A stretch of DNA of 64,000 nucleotides from Onthophagus taurus (GCF_036711975.1 NC_091971.1:7757501-7821500), one strand, 5' to 3'; numbered from the stretch's first letter, positions 12,976 through 27,469 are shown. Numbers and translations: made by a program. The notes: generated by a model from the sequence alone, not told the origin.

Positions 12976-12979
12976 TGAA

Positions 12980-14800
12980 TAGTTGGAGAGGTTTGGATGT
13001 GATCACTTTCTGACACGACTTCTAAAAAGTTCCATGCTTTTATTAAAAAATATTTCTTCAATGTAAAAAATATAGTTTAAAAAGAATAGTCAATAAATGC
13101 TTTCAATAATATATTAAATGTAAGTTATTTCTTGTTAGTTTATTGGTCGTTTGTGAATTGGGCTTTATTTATCCGGAATGGGTTTGTCGGCGTCGTGGAC
13201 AGATGGCTCACGCGATGCTCCTTTATTTATAAACATTGTTGTGTTGTGTGCGAACACGTGAGCGATGGCCGCAGCAAGTTCTATTCATATCACGGCCGCA
13301 GACGTGTGCACGCGCTTGCCAGTCTGGCTTATTTAATTATTCCATTAATTTTATATTTGATTGACGGGTTTTGTGGCCGACGCGAGCTTCCAGCCAATTT
13401 TGCGGCTTCGCCGCCGACGCCGACTGAACCGTTTTTCGCATTGTTATTCCTGCCAATTATATAAAGAGTTATTATCTACACGCCGTCGGTAATTGACCGG
13501 ACACACGCAATTGCCCGTTCGGATTGCGTTGACGTGACCATACGCTCAACCGATCTCACCAAAGACATATTGACATTCTAAGTAAAGAAGGATCGTAACT
13601 ATGTAATAAAATAATCATGAAATTATATTTAAAAATATTTTTAATTCTTTTTGGTTGCGTTCCTCAATTAATCTAAGCGATAAGCCCATCTCTTCTGCAT
13701 GACTGGGGACGTTGCGCTCGAAATCTCCATCTTGCATCACTTCGGATCCCAATCTCTGAAAATGCCGCCAACGCTCCGGCGTGTTTCCCATAGAAACTTT
13801 ACTTCGTCAGAAACCAAGTCCCAAGTGAAACCTGTCTGCAAGATCTCGAATCGATCGCAGATAAGGAGGAACTGATAGTGCGCAAAGTCATTATCAATTG
13901 CGCAATAAACCGCGCGACGTGGTATCACGTCAATCTTAATCTGTCGCGACACAAATCTGGTCGACAACGCCACCGAGAAGGCGTATTGTACTTTTAGAGT
14001 TATATACGATCGATTTGGAAAAGAACCGATAATGGATCTGGCCATTGTCGCCTGTACAATTAACGTCTCCGCAAATCGCGAATTGAATACTCTCAGGGTT
14101 GAGTGCGAATCATGCGATGTAGCTTCGTTAACAGAGGCTTGATCTATTCCTATTAAGTTGGAGTGAAATTAAATGTTAAGAAAATCTCAATGGACGATAA
14201 ATCTTTGTCTTGATTGATTCGTCACAAACGATAATCATTGTCAAGATAAAAGAAATGAGACGTCTCTAATTAAGTAAGTTGTATAACATAGGTTAAATTG
14301 CGGCAATAAAATTGTTTAATCTGATGACTCGCTTGATTATGGCACGGACTAATTGATAATGATAGGCTACCTAAACGAACAAAACGGACCGTCAATTATA
14401 ATTAAGATTGTTAGGCTTGTTTGTCAGCACAATATTTTATTTCCATCTATCATTCTCATTTTTAATCGTTCAATAAGCTATATATAATCTATTCAACCGG
14501 ATGTTTATCTCAAAACTATAAATCCTTTATATAGAAGAAATAGTATAACGAACAGATTCTATGAATTGATACCATGAACGTGTGTTAGACTTCCTGTTGT
14601 CCGCAGGTCAGCAACGACAATATCCTTCATGCTACCTAAAATGGTAGGCGACAGGTGTACAAACATATCGACGGATTGTATTATGAAAGCCGTATCTGGT
14701 CATCGGAGCATAAACATTGTCAACTGGTAGATAAACGAACAAAGAGACAGCGAACGTCAACTAGGACACAGGTTGTAAGCTGAATTGTGGTCGAAGAGAC
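12980..14800. other. Gene-free stretch
   Basis: No gene is supported. An open frame at 13,737-14,045 on the minus strand (102 codons) and an overlapping minus-strand frame at about 13,620-13,797 were inspected. Neither has a recognised domain, and they compete for the same DNA. Confidence 0.4.
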
Positions 14801-14807
14801 GAGATCG

Positions 14808-14876
14808 AATAAAGCCGGAATGAAGTTGGAATAAAGCTGGAATAAAGCTGAAATACAGCCGGAATGAAGCCGGACG
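14808..14876 (+). repeat. 12-bp tandem repeat
   Basis: About five to six units of GAATAAAGCYGG, with GAATGAAGYYGG variants, run head to tail. No gene is adjacent. Confidence 0.75.
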
Positions 14877-14879
14877 TTG

Positions 14880-16265
14880 TGGCTTTATTTGTGAATGTTG
14901 ATGTATGCGACAATCTTAAGAACCGAGTTCGTTAATAGCCGCATCTCTATTTGTTCCCTTATACAATAAATAACATCCCCAAGTACATTAGGTCAATGTT
15001 CCGTGAAGACAACGTTCTCGCTGTTTTTGTTCGCACGTCCAATAATTGCTGCCAAGTTGTTAGCAGTTGTTCATTTTATTCTATTTTAAAATCTCTCTTC
15101 AGTGTAAGAAGTTTAATTTATAACGTTTAATCCTTTTAAATAGGTTTAAGTAAGTTCTAAGTGCTTGATATCGTCTTCTAATAAATTTTGCAATCTAGCG
15201 ATGCTAACCCCATCATAAATAAGTAACTTTCTCTGTACCCACCGAACGGCAAGTTACAACGGTTGACAACGCTAATGTGTCCCGCGATCACGGTGAGTTG
15301 AAGTTGTGGCCCGAACAAGTAGCCGGGTTGCCGACGTCGAAGACTGCCATTTGCCGAGCGTACAGGTGCGCACCTTTGTTCTTTACGCTGAAAACCACTA
15401 TAAATTACCCAAGCATCGACCAATAGAAAAACAAAACGCAAAGATACATTTTATATTAACCGAATTAATAAGAGGGTTTAATCATTGCAACTTTGTGAAA
15501 TATCACCTTCATATATGCTCTCTACTTCATTTGCGTACGTTTGTCGCTTGTAAATTATCGGTTTCGTTCGGCAAATAAATGTGGGCGTCTGCAACCTTGT
15601 TCGTTGTGCAAAAACGGTGACTTCGGACGACGGAGCTTGTACCTAATAATTGGTTCCAGCGCGTATGCGGACGCAAGCGAGACCGTTCGAGCTTGTACGC
15701 GCCGAACATGTATCATTTCGTAGATAACACGACCACTTAATGGTTCTGACCGTGCTGGGTGCAATTAATTACTTTGCCAATTAGCCGTTGAGCAAGAAAT
15801 AAATTAACGGATGCGACGTCGACGTTGAAAACGTCCTACTCCTCGTAACCTAAAAATATTTACAATTATCACATTGTTTCTTGGTGAGCATCGAATTTGT
15901 CTAATTCAAGTATTACATCTTACTTATTAGTGCAATACAATCAACAACAACTAATATTCTCAGCTCAATATACTCTAGCAGTTTAGCATCTTTACAAATA
16001 CCTGCAGCTCAATCCTGCAAGTATTCATAAGGACACTAAACGCGTTTCGATCGTATTCCTGCATCTACAAAGTCTGCTATATAAAAGCCTTTTTGCTTGG
16101 TTGAGCAATATGAGTAAATCAGTTTTACTTTGCCTAATTAAGATTCGTTACACTACGTACAGATAAGTTCTGGCTTAATATAGTAATAAAGCTTATCAGT
16201 CCTCAGTTCTTGTTATAATCAAAAAATAACAAACTATCAGTAAATATGAATCAAAGAGTTGCTCT
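14880..16265. other. Gene-free stretch
   Basis: No recognisable gene. The open frames between 15,180 and 15,765 overlap each other on both strands and carry no known motif. Confidence 0.45.
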
Positions 16266-16269
16266 AAAG

Positions 16270-16720
16270 CATCCCTTTAAGAATGGTTTGTTTCGTGATT
16301 GAGATACCGAGGGAGTTTAATTTACTTGCTTTTGGGGTTAAGATACTTAGTGGCCGTGAGATTTGCTTTCTTTGGTGTTGGTTTACTGTACAATTAAGTA
16401 GCTGTGAGGTTGGATTACTTTTGGGATGAGTTTGAATTGCTTTTGGTGTTGAGGTGGATTGCTTGGAAGATAGAGGTGGTTGGTTTGAAGTTGACTTGGC
16501 TTCCTTTATAAATATATTATTTCATGATTGAATTGCTTCGGCGTTTTCTTCCTTTGTATTTAAATTGGTTTGGCGTTAGATTGGCTAGCTGATAATTTTG
16601 ACTGTTATACACAAAAGTATTAGCTTGCTTTGCTGACGGGTTGCTTTTGGGTTCAGTTTTGATTAATTAGGATTGGCTTACATTGGCGTTGTCTCGTTTT
16701 CTTTAAAGATAGATTAAGTT
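16270..16720 (+). repeat. Degenerate G/T-rich repeat tract
   Basis: The + strand is strongly G- and T-rich and keeps returning to words such as GATTGCTTTTGGTGTTGAGG, TTGGTTTG and GGCGTTAGATTGG. Units are too diverged to set a period. It looks like an old tandem array. Confidence 0.45.
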
Positions 16721-16724
16721 GGGT

Positions 16725-18830
16725 TGGGACTTCTAAGATTCTCAATATTGTCGCGAGGTTCTCATGCAATTATTGCGTTAGTTTTTGTCAGCGAAGTCCA
16801 GCTATATGTGTCAGCCCTGATGAGTTCATTGCAATATCGACGAAACACAAGGGTGAGCCTGATATGCGGCAACCTTTAGCTACGAAGTAATATGATTGAA
16901 GAAGTCAGTTAACCCGAATATAATCCTGTAGTTTTTGGCCAGAATCCCAATGAAAGCACAATTCAAGATGCTTTCTGGAATTTATACTGTTATGGATGTA
17001 TTCAATAAATTCCACTTCTTTCATCTATGTAGATATTAAGGTTCCTTTATTCTCATAATATCAAAATTCCTAACTAAGACATCTCTAAGACATGTTAGTT
17101 TAATAGATGAAACAAAAAAATTTAAAATAATTTGTTAAAACCAACAACAAAGAAAATTAATTGTACAATAAACCTCGTGTAGTAAAGTAAGTATATAGAC
17201 TTTTACCTCTTCCCCTGGTGTAGATTTCAAACGACGGCTAGCTTTCACTTCCGGTGCTGTTCACCGCCAATAAGCTGAAAGTGTGTCGCCGCGTTCCAGC
17301 CAATTACACGACTCCGACCTCCCTCCGTAATGAAATGATTGTCAATCATGCGGAGTCTCGAGGGCGTAGAAAATAACGTACACAATGTGAATGATGTGTC
17401 GCGAAGCCGCGACGAACGCGCATGTTCTCGGGAACGGCACGTGGGGTCTCGGTGCGCCCCACGTGACGGGAGGATGTGGCATGCAAAATGAAATATTATA
17501 CGATCATGAAATGAGTTCTTTTTATACGTGCATATTTCTGCACGCATGCAATTGCATCGTGTGCGATTTAAAATGCAAAGTAAAAGAAAATTTGTTTTGA
17601 CGTTGTATTCGTACGATATTAATTCAAGTTGGAGTATGAAATTACATCTAATTACAACATATAAGTAATAGTAATAGGTGGAGGAGTGGTAATTAGAAAA
17701 TCACTTCTTTAATCGTTGTTGGTTAAATGCGTTAAACAAATATTGCATCACGCCTTGCTTAGGCGAGTTTACCCGTTTTATTTGTTTTATTGCAGAAACG
17801 CGTTGTAATAACGGGCGTAAATAATTTTAATGGAAGTTAAATCTGATTGTGCAAGAAGAGCTAGGTTTGCAGAGATTCAACTATGGGTAATTACGACCCG
17901 TTCCCACACGTTTGGTGTGGCATACACCTGCTACAGTGTTCTTGGATATCTCGCGTAACCTAATTGAAAACGTATTCTATCATGTTCGAGTTCGATACCG
18001 TCTGTGAGAACGCCTCTGTTCTCTCGCCAATAAAATAAGTAGATATCTCGTCCCCTATTAGGGGGCATCACGACTCTTGTTTGTGTTTTATTGCCTCCAT
18101 AAAACCTCCTATTTTGCATAACTTCATACGGCAATAATTTAAAAAACATCGCTTTCCGCATTCAAGGATATTTCTTAAGATATATCGATCGTAAAGTAAT
18201 TTTAACGTCTCCTCGAAACCAGAAAGTAATCTGCATCTTACGTTTTCTATGGCCGACCGATATATCGCTAAACAATGTGCCCGTTTTGCTCATTATAAAT
18301 TGTATTTTATATCAGTTGGTTTTCCACGCGCCGGTCGTAACCATAATTAGATTGTATCGATTTATTCAGTACTGTTACTTTTTATAGCGTAAAAACTCAT
18401 ATGTAAAATGTTGCAATCGAATAAGTAAAAATAGTTATTTCGTTTTTTTGTATATTCAGGGACAAATTCAATTAAATCCGCATTTGCGACAACAATGTAA
18501 TTAATTAAAGAAAATTACTATTTAAATATACCTGTCTTGTAAAAAACTTGACTTACAGTTGAAACAATGTGAGAAAATTCCAGAAATTACATTCTTGCTC
18601 TAATGTACATAGTGATGTATATAAATACGACAAAGTTTATGATTAAAAATGAGCAATGAAAAATATATGCGGTTCTATTGCTAAATAACAGAATATTACC
18701 AAGAATTATGAACAACATAATATTTTATCAGGTTGTTGGAGAGAGAGGATAGAAGTCAAATTTAGAGAGTGAATTTGAAAAAGCCGAGAGGATTAAAAAT
18801 AATAATGATTGAAGACGGATTGATAAAGAT
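16725..18830. other. Gene-free stretch
   Basis: Nothing recognisable was found. A somewhat GC-richer island at 17,220-17,480 has open frames on both strands but no family resemblance. Confidence 0.4.
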
Positions 18831-18834
18831 ATTG

Positions 18835-19150
18835 CCTAGATATAGTTTGCAGTAGACTAGAACCTGCTTGCAGAAAACTTAATATTGTTGACAGAAGACT
18901 GACTGTAGAAGATTAGACTGCTTATAATATACTGGAAATTGCTTGTAGAAGACTAAATTTGGTGGCAGAAGACTAAATAAATATAGTCGGCAGAGAACTA
19001 AAACTGCTTGCAAAAGATAGACACTGCTTACAATATACTATAAATTGCTTATAAGAGACTAAATCCTGACGGCAGAAAACCAACAATTTCCTCAAAAATC
19101 GAAATACTGGCTATAGAAGACTAGAAATTGCTTCCAAAAGACAAATATTG
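18835..19150 (+). repeat. 21-bp dispersed minisatellite, tract 2
   Basis: About 15 degenerate units close to AGACTAGATACTGCTTGCAG, with GGCAGAAGACTAAAT variants. Same family as tract 1. Confidence 0.8.
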
Positions 19151-19154
19151 CCCA

Positions 19155-22100
19155 TAGAAGTAAAGTTGCGAGATACGAAGACCTTCTTAACTTCATTGCT
19201 GATGAGACGCCTAAATGGTTATTCTGAAAAGTATTTTATAGAGTGCAACATTCTTCTCTTTGAAGATCCTTTCTTTTTAAGAACTTATTGTACATTAATT
19301 TTTGTTTTGCTTTCTCTTCGTCCGCAAACTTTAATTCATGTTTAATTTTACAGTGGTAGTAAAAGAACAGCAGAAGGGTTGTCCGAAAATTATACCGCAT
19401 CACATACTTCCTTTTCCCCGTTATTTTGAAATATCAATTACGTGCATTAATAGTAACTATAATCATTGAGGAATAATAAATAATTTATTATTATTACTTC
19501 TTGCAATTTATTCGTACAGGTATCATTATTTTCTTCCACGGAAATTGAATTTAACTTTAATTCGTTCACTCCTCCTTAATAATCCGTAAGGATGGTAGCT
19601 TCATTTCTAATTTTAACTTAAAGCTTTATTATAAGTTGTCGTGTCCACACCAATGTAATATTAACACAACAATAGTCTTTTATGTAATAATCTTATGTGC
19701 ATGCATTTTATTAGGAATAATAGAGAACAAAGAAATCAATGTCATATAATTTCTTCTAGAGCGTATGAAAAACTAAAAAAAGCTTGGCGGATACTACAAT
19801 AAGCCGCTATGATTTATGTGCGGCATTGTTTATCTTAATTAATGACCAATAAGTGGCGATAAATCACGATTATCCGCGTGCAATTCCACTTTTAGCTCCG
19901 CATGACGCGGCCGTTAGCAAAATCTGTCTAATGTTCGCGTGGATTGGCGCCTTGATATGCATTGCACGTGTTGTGGGGCGCCTCTAATGAATAGGGAGAA
20001 AACATGAGATCATACATCGAGGGGCAAAGTGACGATTTGTTTGCAGGAATTACGCTAATTACGCGTCGATTCGCCAGTGGCAAACAGCATACGTGAGTCA
20101 CAATTCTTCGGTAAAGTGCCACTTGGGACTATTTTGCGAAATGCTTACCACTTTATCTTTAAGTGCTTTTCCTCCGATATACTATTACGAAGTGTACAGT
20201 ATTTGAATAATTCACACCTTAAATCTGCCTCGAGGGAAAGTTCCTTTTCCTGGCTATATCTGTGATGGGTTGTGTACCTGCTTGTTCATTCTGAATGAGT
20301 AATTTGTTAACGTACTTGAAGATTTTTTTTACATCATCTTACATAAGTGTTGCGAACAAGAGGTATGTAAATTATTATGTAATTATTTGATGACAGTTTA
20401 CTAATTATTTTAAGGATTATCTTTCGTTGATCGAACACCTCTTTATTGCACCATTAAAGTGGCCAAGATAATAACTGAATCAACACCATATAAAACGTAT
20501 GCTCTCGGTATGTTAGCCCTCGAAGCATAGACCTGTCACGCAATAGATGGTACGTCGTTAACAATTAATTTAAATTGCGAAGTTTCACAAACGTATTATT
20601 ATGTGCACGTTGAAGAATTACAACGCCTCGAAGCGCAAACAAAATAAATGAATGAATATGGCAGATAACGTGTCGCTCTTGCCGACCTTCTCAGATCATT
20701 TATTAACCGCTAACATGTATATGGAAAAGATTTCGATTTGTTAGCCTTATGAAATCGCTTTTCAATTTTCCCTTTTAACTGCGGCGAGAAACAATAAAAT
20801 ATCTTCGCGGTATAGCTTTCGAGCATTCTGGTTATTGCGGTGCAATAAAATCGATGAACTTTCTCTGCACAACAACGTAAGCTTGATGAGATTTTTTATA
20901 CCCTCGAGAGCTACTGCGAACCAAACGGAATCGGCGTGAACATCTTACACCGCAATTAAATTTACATTTGCTATTTGAAGTAACCAATAATCAACGTGCA
21001 ACACCAATCGTGATTTATTGAAGAAGGAAAATCAAAACCGTAAAACTAATGCACGCGTCCATCAAGTGCAGATCAGAAGCTCTGTAATTACCGAAACGCT
21101 AAGTATTTATCACGAACGAAATTGGCGATGATTGATCACATAGCGAGTAATGATAATTTTGCAATTAATCTGTTATGAGATCAAGATGACTCTTAGTAAA
21201 TATTTCAAAGAATCATTACATATTCTCAATGTAAAAGAAAATAAGGAACAACAAGGGTCGTTCTTTGTTTCATTTATATGGGAATTCAACTTAATTCATT
21301 TGGTTTAAATAAAGCGTTTATGTCACCTTAAAAAAAAAAGGTGTCAAGAATGCAATTTGCAGTGCGGTTGGTACGAGGTGCAAGGTTTCATTAGCAGGTC
21401 CTTAGGCGAACTGAAACATTAACTTAATCCTTAATGTCACGCTTTAGAGTAGGATTTTCTACAATTATTGGTTGTAAATTATTTTCAGGGCTGAGTCGCG
21501 ACGCTTTTTGTAGCAAACCGAGCATCGTATATATAATCGCCGTGGGCGACCACAACATCTCTCAACTTCGCGATTCTCGAGTACGAGTTCGAGTTTGCGT
21601 TTGCGTGAGACCAGGATGAATGTGTATTTTACATAGCTAATGATATGTGTATATCTCAATTGCGTGCCGCCATTTACATTTCCAATGAAGGCGGCCCGCT
21701 GAAGGCCCGTACGGCATCGATGAGAGAAGAATGGCGTTTAACATTGTCCCAACTCGGTACCGACTTGGCCGTAAAAGCAGCGGACGCTGTTCCACGTCAA
21801 TTATAATTTTAAATGTCAATTATGAGTTGTGCTTTTTTCGCGTTCTGTACACGTGCACAGATGCGTTTGTTATTTCTTAACGATGCAACTAACGAGATGT
21901 GTACGAACGTTTCGAACGGTTTACCGCATCGAATTACGTCGTATTAGAAAAGAAAAGTCGCCGGAAGATGTTGAAAAGTTCCCTACATTCGTTCGTTACT
22001 TGTCTACAAGGCATTGGTGTTTTTACTGTGGAAATACAACGACGGGTGATTAATATAGTACCATGTTTACCAATTTTCATAGGAGAGGCCTTTTGATAAA

Positions 22101-22830
22101 TTAACACGATCTTAATGTTAACCAAGTATTTTACTACTCCTACGGGTTCTTTCACTTTACTTGGACTTCATATTGCAATTTAGAATAATTTAGAGGAAAG
22201 AAAAAAGAAAGGTATCTATCTACTTCAGTTGATTGACTGTATGTTGTCGGTCTGAACTAAAAGGTGTGCTTATTTCCTTGACATATCTTACTTACTAGAT
22301 CACAGTGTCAATTAGAGGCGAAACTGATAAATTTAACCAAGCAAAACCAGTTCAAACGGACGCTAAATTCAGAATTCAACAATATTACTACGAGCAGCTA
22401 ATTAATTGCTCCGTTCCTTGTTGCGTACGCGGATAATGAGATACTCGGGCGCGAATAATAATAATTTGATTCAATGGGCAAATAGTTTATAGTTAGTTAA
22501 ACGATAACATTTACATAACCATAAAATTGCACTATCTGTTAATTGCAATGAGTCTCTCGTTAGATGTATTTACGACTGTAAAAAACTACTACGTAAATCA
22601 AAATTAATAGGAATCCATCAGTCTACACATTTTTTCTTGTTATACTCGATTTGCATTGGGTTTACGACGGTTTCCTTTCGTCACGTTTAATAATAGTTAT
22701 AAAACAAGTTACTTTTCTATTTCATTTAATGAAACACTTTGATTCGTTTTTCTCTATTACTTCGAGAATTATACGCTTGGGTTCTTAAATGAACAATTTT
22801 AGACCTAACGAGAGCGAGAGATTAAATACT
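19155..22830. other. Gene-free stretch
   Basis: No gene, RNA or transposon was recognised. The reading frames around 21,430-22,150 overlap on both strands and do not resemble known proteins. Confidence 0.4.
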
Positions 22831-22834
22831 GTTA

Positions 22835-23085
22835 CTAAATGGCTAGATACTGTTGGCAGAAGACTGTCAGCAGAACACTAGATACTAATAATCTTAGAGT
22901 AGATACCACCGGTAGATTAGGATTAGATACTGATACTGCATGGTTGAATAGTGCTAACAGAAGATTACGTACAGTTGGCAGATGACTAAATATTGTTATT
23001 AGAAAACTAGATACTGTTGGCAGAAGACTAGATATTGTTAGAAGAAGACTAGATACTGTTGGCAGAAGACTAAATACTGTTTATT
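22835..23085 (+). repeat. 21-bp dispersed minisatellite, tract 3 (best preserved)
   Basis: The unit AGACTAGATACTGTTGGCAGA recurs, almost unchanged in the last part (22,965-23,080). The older units upstream are more diverged, and a GATACTGATACTGCATGG insertion interrupts the tract. The clean end suggests recent homogenisation. Confidence 0.85.
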
Positions 23086-23094
23086 ATAAATTTG

Positions 23095-24240
23095 TTGTTT
23101 AGAGATTATTTAATGGCAAACAGTTCCATCTTTATGTTTTGATGTAAAATTTTATTCGAATTAAGGTTGAGATTATTAAAGTTAAAACATATTCTGTTTC
23201 TGCACTTTAAGAATCAATTGAAATTTTTTATGGGCAATTGCTTGTAACTAAATAAATGTATGATGAATTAGTGATCTTGTAAAGCTTGTATTAGAAATGA
23301 TTATACTAAAGAGTTGTTGAGTTGGTGGAGCAACAAGAAGAAAATGCATCGATGACACGTTATTGGTATTGTAGATGTTGTTCGGAAGGTAATGAAAGTC
23401 TGTATACAAAGGGGGTTGGTTAATTTAAAATTGAAAGCAGGCCAGCGCGCCAAGTGTGATGTAAATAAGACATTAGTTAAGAAAAATGCACCGACACCAG
23501 GTAGATTTATAGCCCGAACCGGATGATATATCGTCGAGCGCGTACGAGATTCCATTCCCGATTTCATCACGATCATCGTATCGGCGTCAGAGGGACGCGT
23601 CTACGGGCGTCGCGCCTCCTTCTGGATACAAGACGATTTTACATACAATGCTCGCGTAAATAAAGAAAATTTCTTAATGCCTTATCCACCGCATCTCCGG
23701 AATTTACATAGAGCTAATTGTATACTATTACTGTGGCACATAAATAAGTGGCTTATCCCGCCACCAGATCGGTATAAATCGCAAACCGTGCTCGCTGTTC
23801 CATTTGAAACATATTTATTACGTATTGCTAAAGTGTCGATGATATCTGTTTGGGGGAGAGAACAGACGAATGGATGTTTCTGCCGGTTTTGCTTTGCTCG
23901 CCTAGAGAAGTGTGCAATCGCGACGCCCGCCGTTTGAGTACGTTAGCCCGACGGCAATCCTGATTACCATTTGGGTTTCGCAATTCCGCGTATGTATATC
24001 TATCTCGTTTATATATCGAAGGAATTATTAAAGTTAACGCGCTCTCCTCACACGGCTATCCCTTAACATTTAATCCTTAGCACTTAATAAATTTTCGCGG
24101 TTGATCTTAGATACAACCATCCTTATGTGTATATCATTTATAACAATTATTATTGCTGGTGGTTAATTATGGTAGTATAAACTTTCCTCTTGTACCATAC
24201 AGGGCAATCACATTACAATTGCACAACATAAGGAAAAGTT
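23095..24240. other. Gene-free stretch
   Basis: No recognisable gene. An open frame at 23,677-23,937 has no family resemblance or splice context. Confidence 0.4.
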
Positions 24241-24244
24241 TGTT

Positions 24245-24292
24245 CTAGGTCTAGTGTAAGTTCTAGTACTAGTGTTAGTTGTAGTTGTTCAG
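24245..24292 (+). repeat. TAGTTCTAGTGT-type simple repeat
   Basis: Variants of TCTAGTGTAAGTTCTAGTAC repeat here, ending in GTTAGTTGTAGTTGTTCAG. The 6,338-6,385 tract ends in nearly the same way (AGTTTTAGTTGTTCTTCAG), so the two loci share flanking sequence as well as the repeat. Confidence 0.7.
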
Positions 24293-24294
24293 GT

Positions 24295-27100
24295 TTTTTT
24301 TATAATTATTAATCTAGTTTTACTTCAACTAACGCGATCGTGAAATCCTTCGTACTTATATAAGGAAAAGTTATGATTACTTTTAACTAAATATTTATAG
24401 ATTAATTAATGTCCATCTACACAAGGTATTACAAAACTGTTTCGTTTTCTGTCCATATAAGTTTAGAACTCGATCTCCTGTATTATATTAAATATAACCA
24501 ACGTAATACTATGTTGCAACGAATATCAAGTATGAAACGTAATTGTGGTTAAATTATGGTGTTTATAGCTATATCATTAATGCAGAGACATATTTATGAT
24601 AATAGCCAAAACGAAAAACGGCACTTATAAATTAAGTCCATGATACAACAAAGTTGTAAATTATAAGCGTATTATAATTAGGTACTTAGTTAAATGGTAG
24701 TGTTTTAAGGTATATGTGATGCCAGGAGATACAAATTTACCTTGGTCCCCCAAACGCCAAATTAGCCAGAAACAGCTGCATAAGCAAAAATAAACCCTGA
24801 CCTAAGACAACGCAAAATGAGAAAACCTAAACAGGGACCGTCTGCCGCTTCGTTTCGAAAGTAGTAAATTCCCATTTTGCGGAACTTCTCGCATACCGGG
24901 ACTGTCTGGGTCGTTCGGTCGCTTTAATCCCGTCCTGTAACCGACAGAAAATACTGTTACGTCGGGCTAAATTTAAAGCGAAACTCTATCGGCAGACAAG
25001 AGTTCGTGTATTTTAAGGGAAAAAGTAAATAAGTAATTTACTTATTTTAGTTCTATGCGAATTCGCTCAATAACATTTTCGTGTTAATTAATAAAATCCC
25101 GCATAATCAATATAAAATTGCGGTAATGGGCACGATTGTTGGTATCATAAAAGTAATGTATCTTCGGGTTTTACGACGGCTTCGCGAGGTTAGTCGTGCG
25201 CAGACAACGGCAATTTTCAAAATAAACTTTCGATTCGTCGGCCAAGTTTAATTTACGGCCGGTCGCGGTATAGCACGATTCCACTTTAAGAGAAATTAAC
25301 CCGATCGGAATACAATAAACTAGCAAACGGCAACACCTTCCCCATTTTTTTATCGTACAACTATCCCGACGCTGACATATTTCCATTTAGAAATCTATCT
25401 CCCCGCTCACTCGCTTAGCGACAGAGGAACGAAATCAAAGTTTTGTTTTGCCTTCTTAAATAAACCGCATCGGAAACACATTTATATCCACAATTAGATT
25501 AGTACGAGGTTCAACGGCCGTAGGAATTACCTATGAGTGCCTCTCAGCAGACTGGGAATTTTGAAAAATTACACGTACTAGTATGCAATTAAACGTTTTG
25601 AAGTACCTTGCATTCACAGGGAGGTATTCGATTCTAATTTTAATTGGTCTTGTCACAAAGGAAAGAAAGAGGGCTGTATCGTAAATTTTCTTAATACAAT
25701 CCTGAACATCAGGCTGGACGCCAAGTAGTGGTCAATAGGTGAAGAACTTTAACGACGATCACTATTTCTATTTTTCAGATTTCTTTGGATCCGTTCTGCG
25801 TCTATTTACAGACGATGTACTGAATACGTTACGGTTTTAGACACTGTTTACAATAACAACTTAAGATACATTTTCAATTTATCATATTATAATTGGGCAT
25901 TGTTCAAGAATCAAACTATCACTTAAAAATCGATAATTGATGGAAAATCACCCAAATAAGCGTTACATATAAAAAACAGAACTGAAATGTGTAAAACTTA
26001 CCGAAAATTCATATTAAAATTTCAATGTGACGTCACTTTTTGTCAACAATGCTAACCATGAATTTTCTAAAATACCCTTGTTTCTTTGCTGTTCGACGTA
26101 AAAGGACTAAAACGTGTTTGTTTACTATCTACCTGCTGCCCGATATACCCCTACCTCAATCTTATGATAATTTATATAAAAAAAATTGGACAGTTAAGAA
26201 CTTTTCTTAGATGATTGTTTCTTAAGAAATAGTAATATAATAAAAACGCACTTTTGTACTTTGATAGTAATCAGAATTTGATTCAATAGGAATAATTAGC
26301 ATTTGCTTACTCAGGGATCATATTCTCTATTATCATATGTTCGTCTTTTGGTCATTTTTGATACCTTTATAGGGAAAAGTAGAAATGTATAGCTATTGGA
26401 CACAATGTCCAATGATTAGAATCCACACTGATTATTATACAGTTATTAGACATTGAAATAGTTTACCTTTGAGATTAGAAATAGACTGTATACTATATTT
26501 AGGAATTGAATAATGATCTGTTCAATAATTGTAAGGCTTACCATAAATTAAATTATATACAATATTAAGTTAATACGAATTCCTCAAATGTAGGGATGGG
26601 AATATTTCCAAATCTTCATACCAAAGACTTTTAAGTTGATGACATTTGGCAACATAACCTTAAATTGAATTATGACATTTGACTTTTGACATAACATTTT
26701 ATTGCAACTTGTATCAAATTATGCATAATATTTAACTCATATTTAAATCACTTTTCATTTTTAAACTTTATATTAATGATTATATTTTGTTAATATAAAA
26801 ATAATTAAAGCTTTTATTAAAACATGGCAATTAAATACGCCTAATTATTGTATTTACATTTTTTGTCAACAGAAACTTTATTATTGTTTCAAAACTTCCC
26901 GGTAGAGGTGTTATTCGCAAAAAAAACTAAAATTGGTGATTATTTTATAGTTAGAACATTTTAATAATTGTAATTTAAATAAATAAACTCAACTTAATAT
27001 TTCCATCTATTATTTAAAATGAATAAAAGATAATTTCTTAAAAGTTTGCTTCTACATCGACTATATCGAAAAAGAAGAAATCTGTAAATGTCAATGAAAA
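24295..27100. other. Gene-free stretch upstream of importin beta
   Basis: AT-rich non-coding DNA with no supported gene. It grows very AT-rich from about 26,160 toward the importin promoter. Confidence 0.4.
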
Positions 27101-27119
27101 ATTAAACGGAACATTTACG

Positions 27120-27129
27120 CGCCATTTTG
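27120..27129 (+). promoter_or_regulatory. GCCAT-type motif upstream of importin beta
   Basis: CGCCATTTTG lies about 340 bp before the importin start codon, within a short less AT-rich block. GCCAT is the known core of Pho/YY1-type binding sites in insects. Its position fits a promoter-proximal site, but a match this short can arise by chance. Confidence 0.25.
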
Positions 27130-27469
27130 TACCGCCTATCTACCGGTCAAATGAGGTTCGTAGTAAAAAGTAGTCCCGCCGTTTGCGGTTTATTTGCGAC
27201 AATTTCAAACTTCAATTTTTAACGGGGTATATATTTTCAAATTGCCATTACTGTAATCTTTTTATTTTTTAGATAGCCGTATTGGGTTGGATGTCCTTTG
27301 TTAAAACCGTTAACGATTGAACGTCTTCCGTCTGTCAAAATCTCGCGTAGGAACACGATCTTTCAGCCAGTTTCAGTCACCTTACATGTGGTGTGTTCGC
27401 CGGTTATTTGTGCTAATTAAGAAATAACTTGTAAGAAATTGTTATATATCGTGTGTAGGACCAACGATC

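Noticed and set aside
13620..14045. Overlapping minus-strand open frames of 102 and about 58 codons
   Set aside because: No known domain, no splice or polyadenylation context, and two frames compete for the same DNA.
15180..15765. Cluster of open frames on both strands
   Set aside because: Mutually overlapping frames without motifs; probably chance in a less AT-rich patch.
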